From positions 159,669,290 through 159,733,289 of the forward strand of contig NC_134834.1 of the NCBI RefSeq assembly GCF_004210375.1: a DNA stretch of 64,000 bases, written 5' to 3'. Shown here one piece after another: positions 23,250-33,884 of this stretch. Each line of letters opens with the position of its first letter. Positions within the stretch are counted from its first letter, which is position 1. The translations under genes and the position numbers were made by a program. The DNA is from Tachypleus tridentatus (lineage: Eukaryota; Arthropoda; Merostomata; Xiphosura; Limulidae). The notes below the pieces were generated by a model, which searched no databases, was not told where the DNA came from, and saw nothing but the letters and a program-made list of their open reading frames with translations.

Positions 23250-24920
23250 AATAGTTATGTTTACATAGTTATATGGTTATATACTTACAAAATTATAGTT
23301 ATATACTTACACAGTATTAGTTATATACTTACACTGTTATAGTTATATACTTACGTTGTTATAATTATATACTCACATTGTTATAGCTATATACTTACAT
23401 TGTTATATACTTACATACATATACATTCTTACACTGTTATAGTTATATACTTATACAGTTATATACTTACATGGTTATATACTTACACAGATATATATTC
23501 TTACATTGTTATAGTTATGTAATTACATTGTTATAGTTATATACTTACACAGTTATATAATTACATTGTTATAGTTATATACTTACATTGTTATAGTTAT
23601 ATACTTACATTGTTATAGTTATATACTCACATTGTTATAGTTATATACTTACATTGTTATAGTTATATACTTACATTGTCATAGTTATATACTTACATTG
23701 TTATAGTTATATAATTACATTGTTATAGTTATATACTTACATTGTTATAGTTATATACTTACATTGTCATAGTTATATACTTACATTGTTATAGTCATAT
23801 ACTTACATTGTTATAGTTATATATACTCACATTGTTATAGTTACATACTTACATTGTTATAGTTATATACTCACATTGTTACTGTTATCTACTTACATTG
23901 TTATAGTTATATACTTACATTGTTATAGTTATATACTCACATTGTTATAGTTATATACTTACATTGTTATAGTTATATACTCACATTGTTATAGTTATAT
24001 ACTTACATTGTTACTGTTATATACTCACATTGTTATAGTTATATACTTACATTGTTATAGTTATATACTTACATTGTTATAGTTATATACTCACATTGTT
24101 ATAGTTATATACCTACATTGTTATAGTTATATACTCACATTGTTATAGTTATATACTTACATTGTTATAGTTATATACTCACATTGTTATAGTTATATAC
24201 TCACATTGTTATAGTTATATACTTACATTGTTATTGTTATATACTCACATTGTTATAGTTATATACTCACATTGTTACTGTTATATACTTACATTGTTAT
24301 AGTTATATACTCACATTGTTATAGTTATATACTTACATTGTTATAGTTATATACTCACATTGTTACTGTTATATACTTACATTGTTATAGTTATATACTT
24401 ACATTGTTATAGTTATATACTTACATTGTTATAGTTATATACTCACATTGTTATAGTTATATATTCACATTGTTACTGTTATATACTTACATTGTTATAG
24501 TTATATATACTCACATTGTTATCGTTATATACTCACATTGTTACTGTTATATACTTACATTGTTATAGTTATATACTTACATTGTTATATTTATATACTC
24601 ACATTGTTATAGTTATATATTCACATTGTTACTGTTATATACTTACATTGTTATAGTTATATATACTCACATTGTTATAGTTATATATTCACATTGTTAC
24701 TGTTATATACTTACATTGTTATAGTTATATATACTCACATTGTTACTGTTATATACTTACGTTGTTATAGTTATATACTTACGTTGTTATAGTTATATAC
24801 TCACATTGTTATAGTTATATACTTACATTGTTATAGTTATATACTTACATTGTTAGAGTTATATACTTATATTGTTATAGTTATATACTTACATTGTTAG
24901 AGTTATATACTTACACAGGT
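23250..24920. repeat. Minisatellite, 22-bp unit, about 75 copies
   Basis: The unit reads TTATAGTTATATACTTACATTG. Variants alternate CTTACA with CTCACA, and TTATAGTT with TTACTGTT; some units gain an extra TA pair. The first ~250 bp are irregular (shortened units and TTACACAG versions), the centre is homogeneous and the last ~100 bp diverge again. Neither strand can be coding over this span, because a 22-bp unit rotates through all frames and every unit contains stop triplets. Confidence 0.97.
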
Positions 24921-25249
24921 ATACCGCAGCTGCTTATGACATTTAAATTTTTCTACATCATCTACATTCTTCTGACGAAGCATTAGTGTTTTATAGCTTG
25001 AAATAGTCGAATGTTCCCAAATGTCCTCTAAAATTAGCAAGCTTTGCACAATGTGTGTTGGTTTCTGAACTCACACATTATAACCCTCATTTTCAAATAT
25101 TCAGTCTACAGGCCTGGAATGCATGTATTTGATATGTTTCGTAAAGTCTTGGCTGGTTTATGGACCACAACATATTACCTGTACACATGAAGTCATATTG
25201 ATCGCAACTCATAGTTTTTATCAGGAGTAAGTCTATTCAAGTCTGGTTA
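24921..25249. other. Unique spacer, nothing recognised
   Basis: Less AT-rich than its surroundings, but no frame or repeat seen. Confidence 0.45.
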
Positions 25250-25425
25250 AAGTGATCTAGAGAATCAAAACCCGTCTCCGAACATGCTCGTCTTTTCAGC
25301 TGTGAGGATGCTATAATGTGAAAGCAATTTCCATTATTCACTTGTTATGAGCAGTCAAACAGTTAACTATAGGTGCTGCAGGTTGGCCACCTTCCCTTCT
25401 GTGGTCGGCAATTCAAAATTAAATA
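25250..25425 (+). mobile_element. SINE family A2 variant, 5' part diverged
   Basis: CGAACATGCTCGTCTTTTCA, GCTATAATGTGA, then the alternative 3' half: GGTGCTGCAGGTTGG, ACCTTCCCTTCTGTGG and CGGCAATTCAAAATT. This 3' half matches the copies at 29.8 and 32.4 kb and not canonical family A. Confidence 0.7.
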
Positions 25426-25770
25426 TGGTGGGAGATAGCAATTTCGTCATAAAAGAAACAAAAACTGTTTCAGTGAATTTTAGATTCCGTTTAATAACTC
25501 ATAAATATTTTCTGTCATGTTCTATTATTATTACTATTACTATTCTAAGAATAACTCAACTGTGACGCTTCAGTTTTTCTGTTAGTTTCATACGATAAAT
25601 AAAAACAACTAATCAGGACAACCCTGACTAGAAGCAGCTGCTGGTGTTTTGGTTTCATCAAATCACGAAATAGATAATTTTTTCTAAGTCTATAAAAAAC
25701 TCTATTTGAATAATTCAATAGTTTCAAATTAAACCTGATAGACACGAACAAGTGTCGTTCTGATATTTTG

Positions 25771-25960
25771 TATTCTCAAGACGGCTGATACGGGTATTAA
25801 AACTTTAATTAAAATGAAGTAGAGAACAATGTTTAACCTGAAGATGACCTAAAAAGGTCGTATCATTGTTCTGTACTTTATTTTATTGAAAGTTTTAAAA
25901 CCCATACCAGACATCTTGAGAATACACTTTTACTCTAAATGGTTTTCTTGTCATCCTGAA
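25771..25960 (+). mobile_element. Hairpin element with 14-bp target-site duplication and a CTGANGA/GACC-GGTC core
   Basis: The 14 bases GTTCTGATATTTTG occur at 25757-25770 and again at 25961-25974, framing a 190-bp insertion. Inside, 25771-25830 and roughly 25863-25925 are inverted copies of one another (about 80% identical over 60 bp, from TATTCTCAAGA to GAACAATG). Between the arms is CCTGAAGATGACC, six bases, then GGTCG (25837-25860). The same core, in the other orientation, occurs at 43191-43214. Long variable target-site duplications and inverted terminal pieces are known from Penelope-like elements, but I see no coding sequence to prove that origin. Confidence 0.72.
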
Positions 25961-25974
25961 GTTCTGATATTTTG

Positions 25975-27187
25975 TTAAAAGTTCTATGAATGCATGTATA
26001 CAATTTTTTCGTTAGTTTAGATATGCAGTTTAGAAACTGTGTATAATAGAAGGTATGAAAAGAAATTTACCATTAAATTTTATTTTCAAGTAAACAAATA
26101 AATTCGTAAATATTTTGGAAAATAAACCTAAAACTCAAGACTTTTAATTGGATATTGAATCAAAAACACTTTGATTACAGGTCGGCATGTTTCGTTTGTA
26201 ATTCTGTGCTCCTCAGAATTATAATTCAAAAGATATACCATCACGGAATGAAAATGAACAAATTGAATGCATGGGTGAATACAAAGCTAAAGTACATTTT
26301 CTAGATTATAGAGAAGTGATGTGCAAGATTTTTTTCTTTCAAAAAGCAAACTTCAAAGACGGCTATACACACAGAAACATTGACTTTACTCTGTACCCAA
26401 AGATACATTAAAATAGCTGCTATTTTCTAAGAAGTTTCTTCGGAATAGCAATGTACTTTAAAAATAATACGTGCATTGAATGTTATTGCAAAAAATAACT
26501 TCAACAGAATTTTGGAAAAAATCGTACTTACTAAACAGTCACCGTATTGTAAAAAAAAAACATGTATGGGCATTTTGGCATGAGGCTTGGGGTGTTAGAA
26601 ATATCTGAACTGAACAAAGCAAGTTGTCGGAGATTGCGTAATCGAAAACTCGGCGTTTTGTATCTTTCAACAGCATCCGCTTGGGATCCCCTTTTTACAT
26701 AAAGAAAGCACGTGTCCTTAATTAACAATTTTTTGTTCTTGACTTGTGGAACTGGCACGTAAAAAATTGGATTAAACATCTTTTAGTACGTCTCACGAAG
26801 ACTGAACTGAATAAAATATAGAAAATATAGTACTATTGAGAAAAGTTGGCTAAAATCAATTGATTTGTTTTGTTTTGTTTGTAATGACTGTTATATCCAC
26901 TTATCTGTATTATACATACAAACCCAGCAAATCTTGTATGAAGAATAACTTTAATTAAATGATAAAACTCTGGTTTATGTACGAGACCTAATTTCAAAGC
27001 ATACTACTCTGTAAGGGCGATGCCAGTTTATATAGTATAATTAACTAATATTAACCGACATACAACGTAAATGCAAACAGATATGTGCGTTGCTTCTGAA
27101 AGTTTAAGAATGTTTATTTTTTAGTAATAAAAACTCAGATTTTAAGATAATTAAAAACATAATTCAACTATTATATCAAAAGCAATG
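25975..27187. other. AT-rich spacer, nothing recognised
   Basis: Only short chance frames. No repeat family copy noticed. Confidence 0.45.
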
Positions 27188-27199
27188 AAACACATACAT

Positions 27200-27481
27200 T
27201 GTTTGTTTGTTTGTTTTTGAATTTCGCACAAAGCTACTCGAGGGCTATCTGTGCTAGCCGTCCCTAATTTAGCAGTGTAAGACTAGAGGGAAGGCAGCTA
27301 GTCATCACCACTCACCGCCAACTCTTGGGCTATTATTTTACCAACGAATAGTGGGATTGACCGTCACATTATAACGCCCCCACGGCTGAAAGTGCAAGCA
27401 TGTTTGGCGCAACGGGGATGCGAACCCGCGACCCTCAGATTACGAGTCGCACGCCTTAACACGCTTGGCCATGCCGGGCCA
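27200..27481 (-). mobile_element. SINE family A, full length with 12-bp target-site duplication
   Basis: AAACACATACAT at 27188-27199 is repeated at 27482-27493. The copy runs from the (GTTT)n complement of the tail through GAATTTCGCACAAAGC and TAGCCGTCCCTAATTTAG to GGCCATGCCGGGCC at the head. Confidence 0.95.
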
Positions 27482-27493
27482 AAACACATACAT

Positions 27494-27860
27494 ACGATAT
27501 AAATAAATCAGATATGTTGTGTGTTAAAGATGGTGTGAAAAACATATAGATAGAATTCTTTGTTACATTTACCCTAATTGTTAATTCAAACAATAAACAC
27601 AAAACAGAAACATGAATAAACAGGAATACTGAATTATTGTAATATAAATTTTAAATATGTTGTATAAACTGTTAACTCTAAGAATGAACTTTTCCAATAG
27701 AGTGACATATTCAACTTATGCACCAAGTAGGAAACTATTACGTATATACAGGTATATATGGATTCTCCCCACTTTGCTATAATCCATGTCACAACGTCCT
27801 ATCGTGTTCTATCTGACTGCTGTGAATCATGTTAATAACCCTGCCGCGTAGTTTTCATTT
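27494..27860. other. AT-rich spacer
   Basis: Nothing recognised, although the unclassified repeat that follows may start further left than marked. Confidence 0.4.
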
Positions 27861-29250
27861 CAAGCGGCTACATTGTAAGGCACCGCCTTAAATGCACACC
27901 TTTACTCTATGCCATCTAGTTTACGAGAGCGACGGTATTCCAATGCCTGTTTCAACAGCCATTAAGCACAGAAATTCATAGATGCTGCGTCTGATGACTT
28001 GACTGGTATGACTTCTTATAGAACAGCATGAATATCCTTTCATTCTTCAGCTGCTTAAGGTTTGCAACGGTTGAACAGATATGTCATCACCTGTGAACCA
28101 TTTTAGACTGAGATTATATTGATTCTGTTGCGTACTATTGCCTAAGTCACGCAAACAGCTTTGGCCGCTAACATTTGTTGTCGTAGATTCTTCCCAATTA
28201 TTAAATTGCCCATAAATAAATGTCGTTTTTGAACTGCAAAGTTTGGAAAAGTATAAACCAGTGTTGTAAAACATGCTTTAATCAAAGTAGCACCATTTGC
28301 TTCAACATGCTTTAGCCAACGTGTAACGATACTGTCTATGCCCCTGCTGTATAAATTAGAGTTTCTATGGCCAATGAACTCCTTGAAAGCTTTTTCTACA
28401 GATGCTTGGGATTGAAAGTGTTTATTGTTCAAAACGTTGACAAAGTGTTTAAGAAAATAAAAAAGTCTGTAGGGGAAGGGTCTAGGGAACAAGGTGGATG
28501 AGACTGAAACTCGATTCCCAATTTTTTCTTTTTGTGGAGCGTCAGCCTTGACAGGTCTCATAACGCTGATTTTGTTGATCATCATTTAATTCATGCGGAA
28601 CCCACTTATCCAACTTTTTCTTCTTTCCAATCACACTCATGTGGCTGGAAATGCTTGATTTGTTTGTACCTAGCTTTTCTGCAAGCTTACAAACTGTTGT
28701 GCAAGGGTCTGTCTCACCTGCTTCCCTTAATGTGTTTCCATCTAAGGATGGCTTCGTGGTTTTCAAGACTTTCATCTTCATGTAGACACCTTTGGAACCA
28801 ACACTGAACTGTAAGTTCAGTAACAGAAACATGGCTGAATGCCTGGTTGATATTCCGTGTAGTTTCGATAGCTTTTCGTGCAAGCTTGAAGTCGTAGAGG
28901 AAAACTGGGTGAAGTCCTCCTTGTCCATGGTGCCTTGGGGGTTGTGAAACTTACTCTGAGTAGAGTTGAAACAACAGACAATTAAAACACCTTGTAAGCG
29001 ACAAACGCTGGATTAAACCAATCAACCAGCCAATGATGAGTTACTTAATATTCAACTTCTAAATGTCATCGTGAGAATTCCGACATTTATTTCTGGACAA
29101 TCTAATACAAGATGCTTAACTCAGTTAGATATGAGTACGACTTGTTGCAGGTGTCTTACTGGATGGTCCTGATCAACCAATGTTATAATGTAGTTCTGAT
29201 ACAAAACATTCCGATGCGACTTTATAACAGTTATGGTTGTTGAATGAAGT
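27861..29250 (+). repeat. Unclassified interspersed repeat, copy 2 of 3, interrupted by mariner-like DNA
   Basis: Left part (27905-28090): CCATCTAGTTTACGA, ATGACTTGACTGGTATGA and CTGCTTAAGGTTTGCAACGG match copy 1 in order. Right part (about 29120-29250): ACGACTTGTTGCAGGT matches copy 1 near 5190. The ~1 kb between the matches carries a mariner transposase remnant absent from copies 1 and 3, so the mariner probably inserted here. Confidence 0.62.
28290..28930 (-). pseudogene. Mariner-family transposase pseudogene, catalytic core deleted
   Basis: Reading leftward from 28928, the N-terminal helix-turn-helix region is present (TVCKLAEKLGTNKSSISSH), followed by the family signature KKLDKWVPHEL and a ...RYETC segment near 28545. 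The frame then jumps to the C-terminal third, with HPPCSLDPSPTDFF (equivalent of the YSPDLAPxD motif) near 28490 and VEKAFKEFI, then IVTRWLKHVEANG, in a shifted frame. The central block that should hold the first two catalytic aspartates is missing. A frameshift also affects the N-terminus near 28800. Terminal inverted repeats were not found. The element is inactive. Confidence 0.85.
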
Positions 29251-29343
29251 GTTGATTTCCTATTCTAAACTGCTTTAATATGATAAACTCAATGGACCAT
29301 TTTAAGAGAAAGAACTGAAGTTCCCCAACAATACAGCGGTATG

Positions 29344-29466
29344 AGTTTCCCAGCAATACAGCAGTATGTCTAGTGATTTACAACGCTAGAAATCGGGGTT
29401 CAGTATGTGTCGTGGGCAGAGTACCGTTAGCCTAAGTTGTATCTTTATGTTAACTTCAAACAAGTT
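29344..29466 (+). mobile_element. SINE family C with a duplicated head fragment
   Basis: CCAGCAATACAGCAGTATGTC, TTTACAACGCTAGAAATCGG, TCGTGGGCAGAGTACCG, tail TTAACTTCAAACAAG. A second partial head (CCCAACAATACAGCGGTATG) lies immediately upstream at about 29322-29343, a small tandem duplication. Confidence 0.83.
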
Positions 29467-29756
29467 AAATCAAATTTTAGCTTACATAATTAACGAAAAA
29501 CGTCTGATTTCGATATGGACAAATATTCATTCTTTATCTTTACATATCTTTACATAACTTATCTTTACATATAATCTATTTTTTTAAGATGTAAAAGTAA
29601 AAAGTTAACATACAGAAATACATAAACTATTTTATTCATTATTTAGTAATTGTAACTATTCTAATTGTTGTCCCCCACAGAGCAAATTCTACTATCGCGC
29701 TAAACACCGGGTATTTAAAAAAAGTACGTTATTAAACATAACTAATAACTTAACCC

Positions 29757-30125
29757 TTTGACCAAGCATGATTGGTTAAGGTGCTCGACTCGTAACAATG
29801 TGCTGGCCAAAGTTTTTGAAGCCTCAAACACCCTCGGCGTTTCAACCGTGGGGGGCGCTATAAAGCTAAAATCAATCCCAGTATTTTTTTTAGTAAAGAG
29901 TAGCCATTAACTTAATGTTAGATGCTGCTTTTGGGTTGTCTTCCCTGTTGGTAATTCAAAATTGTGCATTGCAACAAATACATTAACTAGGTTTACCTTA
30001 AACAACCAAAATTATACAAATATCAATGACATATTGTGGTTAAACCTACTTAAATACAATTATCTTTTAGAGAAACAATGAACAATAATTGCATAAGAGT
30101 GAAACGTTTTTGTGTTATGTTAAAA
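29757..30125 (+). mobile_element. SINE family A2 variant with extended 3' half
   Basis: The head is A-like (GGTTAAGGTGCTCGACTCGTAA). The body runs GAGTAGCCATTAAC, GTTAGATGCTGC, GTCTTCCCTGTTGGTAATTC and AAAATTGTG. It continues through CTAGGTTTACCTTAAAC, ATCAATGACATATTGTGG and AACAATAATTGCATAAGAGT to about 30125. The whole ~365 bp is repeated, inverted, at 32138-32505. Confidence 0.8.
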
Positions 30126-30575
30126 AACTCAAGTCATAGACTTTTTATCAATTGTCTTGTACGTATGCGTATGTTAAAAAAAAGGGTAATTGCATATATT
30201 TATTACACAGCGAAAAGCTGTTTTTAATGTTTAGGTGGTCCCCTATAATTTTAACCTACGTAAAGGAGAGAAGCGACTTTTGTCTACCAACTTCAAGGAA
30301 GCATACAATAAAGCTGTCTTTTGTGTTGATGCAAATTTTGGCCGTAGTCTGACGAGAAAACTTTGAGCTGCATAATAACATGGCTTCATGAAATAAACGA
30401 CAGACGGCTGGTCTATGGTATAAAAAACGGTAGAAGAGAAATCTATATGAGTAAGACCTTTCTTTGAAAAAACAACACAAAAACTATTAATGTCAAAGGC
30501 AGCGAAACATTTGTCGCTGGTACTTTGAACGTAGCGTTTTTATTCTTGAATGTGATCTCTTTCGGGCCTCGGGTG
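30126..30575. other. Spacer, nothing recognised
   Basis: Overlapping plus and minus frames of 66-74 codons cover the same bases and show no motif. Confidence 0.4.
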
Positions 30576-30585
30576 TTTAGAAGAG

Positions 30586-30725
30586 TATTTGTTTTGTTTG
30601 TATTTTGTTTTTAATTGAGCACAAAGCTATACAACGGGCTATCTGTGCTCTGCCCACCACGGGTATCGAAACCCGGTTATTAGCGTTGCAAGTCCGCAGA
30701 CATACCACTGAGCCATTGAGGGGCA
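30586..30725 (-). mobile_element. SINE family C with 10-bp target-site duplication
   Basis: TTTAGAAGAG at 30576-30585 is repeated at 30726-30735. Inside: GAGCACAAAGCTATACAACG, GGGCTATCTGTGCTCTGCCC, CGGGTATCGAAACCCGG and GCAAGTCCGCAGACATACC. Confidence 0.95.
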
Positions 30726-30735
30726 TTTAGAAGAG

Positions 30736-31258
30736 ACAAACAAGCAAATGAGAAATGAATAAGCTTAGTTAATTAATGAAATAATAAAAAAGTATTGGTT
30801 TCTACGTGTTGTTGTTTTTTTCTATTATCTTTAAAATATCGAAACTCATTTCCTTTACAGAAAGACCAGTTTCAAGAAATACAAAAGAAATGAATTTCAG
30901 ATACACATTTCACGTTCAAAGAAAACTTATCTATCGTTTTATATTGTTCTTTTTTTTTCTAGTTTATTGAGCAAAGCCTCATTAGGATCATAGCAGAAGA
31001 TGCGAAAATGATTGTCTTTCGAACACACGTAAAGTAAGTTATTCCAGAATGATTAGTTTATTTTACACAGTTTTTTTATAACCATTAAGAATTTAAAAAT
31101 GCTCATCTCGAATAGACAAATAACATCCTTCACGTGAATGACAGCAGATATCCGTTTTGATCTAACTTTTTAATCCGTGTTCCACGTATTGTCTTTTAAA
31201 TTAATTAGTAGGTGATACCTTCAATACACCTAGACAACTAGAAATAACTAGAAAGTTC
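30736..31258. other. AT-rich spacer, nothing recognised
   Basis: No frame, tandem repeat or transposon end seen. Confidence 0.45.
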
Positions 31259-31608
31259 TTGCTAAGTTATTTGAGGGCTATCAACGCCAGTCATTCCTAA
31301 TTTAAGTGGTAGAGTGTGTGTGTGTTTTCTTATAGCAAAGTCATATCGGGCCGTCTGCTGAGCCCACCGAGTGGAATCGAACCCCTGATTTTAGTGTTGT
31401 AAATCCGTAGACATACCGCCGTTCCAGCGGAGGGCTAGTGATAGGGAAAGAAGATAACCCAACTCTTAAGTTACTTTAATCCAAGAACGGAATTGAACAA
31501 CGCATAACAACCCCCACAGCTGAAAAGTCAAACATTTTCGGTATTGGTATTCAAACCAGAGAGCTTCATGTTGCAAATCGAACGTTCCAGTCACTAGGTC
31601 ATACTTAA
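31259..31608 (-). mobile_element. SINE family A split by a family B insertion
   Basis: The tail half is at 31259-31312 (TTGAGGGCTATCAACGCCAG, CATTCCTAATTTAAG) and the head half at 31445-31608 (CCCAACTCTTAAGTTACTTT, CCCCCACAGCTGAAAAG, CAGTCACTAGGTCAT). The insertion falls at the position where the family A body reads CACTGCTAAATTAGG on its own strand. Confidence 0.85.
31313..31436 (-). mobile_element. SINE family B nested in a family A copy
   Basis: TGTGTTTTCTTATAGCAAAG, CATATCGGGCCGTCTGC, GGAATCGAACCCCTG, ending CGCCGTTCCAGCGG. It is flanked by AGTGGTAG (31305-31312) and AGTGATAG (31437-31444), an 8-bp duplication with one mismatch. Confidence 0.9.
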
Positions 31609-32061
31609 AAGTTCGTCACTGATCATTTATGTAACTTAAACACAGTAGTATATTGGATAGACAGCTAAATAATATAAACTTTAAAACCTTTATCTTATTA
31701 CAGAAACGTAGCTTTTGTGAGGCATACATAGGGGATAAAAACGTTTTACAATGTTTACATCAAATGGTCATTGTCTGTGTTTTGTTCGGGGTAAATTTTA
31801 TTAACTTATATTATTTTTGAATAACAAGAATACCGCTCGTGCTTTTATCTTATTTCACTATTTCCGGTAATAGCAACATGTATTAAAAGTATTATTGGAT
31901 TAAAAGCTGTAGATAACGAACATTGTTTGTTTGTTTTTTACAGAAAAACTTAATGAAGCATTTCGGTTTCTGTAACATTCCAGTTGTCGTAACTGTCAAC
32001 ACCTGTATTTTGAAAACCAGCCCAATGGGACGGCGAGAAATTGGTACTAAAAGGTTGGGTT
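31609..32061. other. AT-rich spacer, nothing recognised
   Basis: The frame at 31923-32156 runs into SINE sequence and is not a gene. Confidence 0.4.
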
Positions 32062-32505
32062 TAGTTTTTGTTTCGAAAATCGCTCAAAGTGGGCAATCTG
32101 TCCTAGCCGTCCCTAATTTAGTAGTGGTAGAATGGAAGGTTTTTAACATCACATAAGAAACAGTTCACTCTTATGTAATTGTTGTTCATTGTGTATCTAA
32201 AAAATAATTTAATTTAGGTTTAACCACAATATAGCATTGATATTTGTATTCCTTGTTTCTTTGTTTATGGTAAACCTAGTGAATCTATCTGTTGCAATCC
32301 ACAATTTTAAACTGCCAACAGGAAAAACACCGCATATGCAGCATCTAACATGAACTTAGTGGCTACTCTGTACTGAAAATACACTGTGATTTATTTTTGC
32401 GTTATAACGCCTCCATGGTTGAAACGGCAAACATTTTTGTCTCCGGGTTTCAACTCGAGATCCGTAATCCAGTTGTTTAAGCCACAAAGTCATGCCAGGT
32501 CTTGT
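32062..32505 (-). mobile_element. SINE family A2 variant joined to a canonical family A tail
   Basis: Read on the minus strand from 32505, the order is: A-like head (GACTTTGTGGCTTAAACAAC), GGAGGCGTTATAACGC, the alternative body (GTTAGATGCTGC, TTTTTCCTGTTGGCAG), the extended segment with ATTGTGGTTAAACC and CACAATGAACAACAATTACA, and then at about 32137 canonical family A sequence (CTAAATTAGGGACGGCTAGG). The 29.8-kb copy lacks that last part. Confidence 0.78.
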
Positions 32506-32633
32506 TATTTTGTGACACTAAGTCTGTAAATTTATTAAATTTATTACAACATAACACAAAACAAGTTATTAAGCCAATAAAATCAAAGCTAATTATGCCC
32601 GTACACATATACGAACGCACACTTACATATATG

Positions 32634-32912
32634 GGCCTGGCATGGCCAAATGGTTAGGGCGTCGACTCGACTCGCAATCTGAGGATTGGGGATTCGATTC
32701 CCCGTCATACTAAACATGCTCGCTCTTTCAGCCATGGAAGCGTTATAATCTGACGGTCAATCCCAGTGTTCGTTGATAAAAAAGTAGGCCAAGAGTTAGC
32801 GGTGGGTGGCGATGACTAGCTGCCTTCCCTCTAGTCTTACACTGCTAATTTAGGGACGACTAGCACAGATAGCCCTTGTGTAGCTTTGCGCGAAATTCAT
32901 TACAAATAAACA
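32634..32912 (+). mobile_element. SINE family A, full length
   Basis: GGGCCTGGCATGGCCAAATG, a duplicated CGACT in the anticodon arm (GTCGACTCGACTCGCAA), box B GATTCGATTCCCC, GAGTTAGCGGTGGGTGG, AGCTTTGCGCGAAATTCA. Flanking duplication not clear. Confidence 0.93.
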
Positions 32913-33884
32913 GACTCAATGATACCAAGAAAAAAGTCAAGATTGTATCTGACACTCACGGGATACGAACAAAGACTGACCAAGTTTTGGAAAATAAAAA
33001 GGACAATATAATGTCTCACCCAAATATTTGCTATATAGTCTACCTTTCGATTACTTCTTTGTTTAAGACGTTATGAAAGTTGTTGTTGTTTTGCAACTTT
33101 AAGTTTGTTTGTTTCAAAGTGAGAACTTAATAATGTCAGGAGATTTACTTCAAAAGTGAGAATCTAATGTAGTTTTCAAAATAAAAAAATTACACATTAT
33201 TCAAAAAAATTCGGCAATCTGTTGAATGAAATTGGCGTCTAATTAAAAAGAAATGGTTCTATTTCAATAAAACACTTGTCAAGCGCATTTTCAGTCGAAT
33301 ACAAGAAACTAAAATTTTTTTAAGTGATTAGAAAATACGAAAGACATACGAAAGAAACAATTTTGTCTCAACACGAAACATAAAATACGACAATTCGAGT
33401 GATGTAAAGAAAAGTTAGAGCAATTACCCACAATTTAAACCTCATTCAAAAAAATTGTTGAATATTTGTAAAAACTAAAGAACTTTTGATGGTCAACTTC
33501 CTTTGTTTACTGTTCACTTCTATGTAGTATGGATTTTATGGTTTATGAAAGTATCGCCAAATTTTTGCAACAGCCTGTACTTATGAACAGGAATGAAACA
33601 TAAGAAGTTAGTTTGTTTTAAGAAAAGATTCAGTGATCATAAAGGTAAGACATGGTCCTGGATATGACCCTCCTAGGTCCACCAAAATGATGTAAATACC
33701 AACAATTAGAAACTCAATGTTACGTTTGAAAGGCTAGAACACTAAAATTATTTGTTCATTCCTTGTAGAGGACACACAACACAAATAACACATTGTTTAG
33801 TTTTAGGATAAAAAAGTATACAATTTAGTTAAGACGTTTCTTAAGAAAGGCATTTCTACATTTATTTTTGTTATTAACACTCCT
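32913..33884. other. AT-rich spacer, nothing recognised
   Basis: Purine-rich stretches (AAAGAAA-type) occur without periodicity. No frame with a recognisable product. Confidence 0.45.

Noticed and set aside
23250..24920. CRISPR-like array (short regular repeats)
   Set aside because: Units are directly adjacent with no unique spacers, and the context is eukaryotic. It is a minisatellite.
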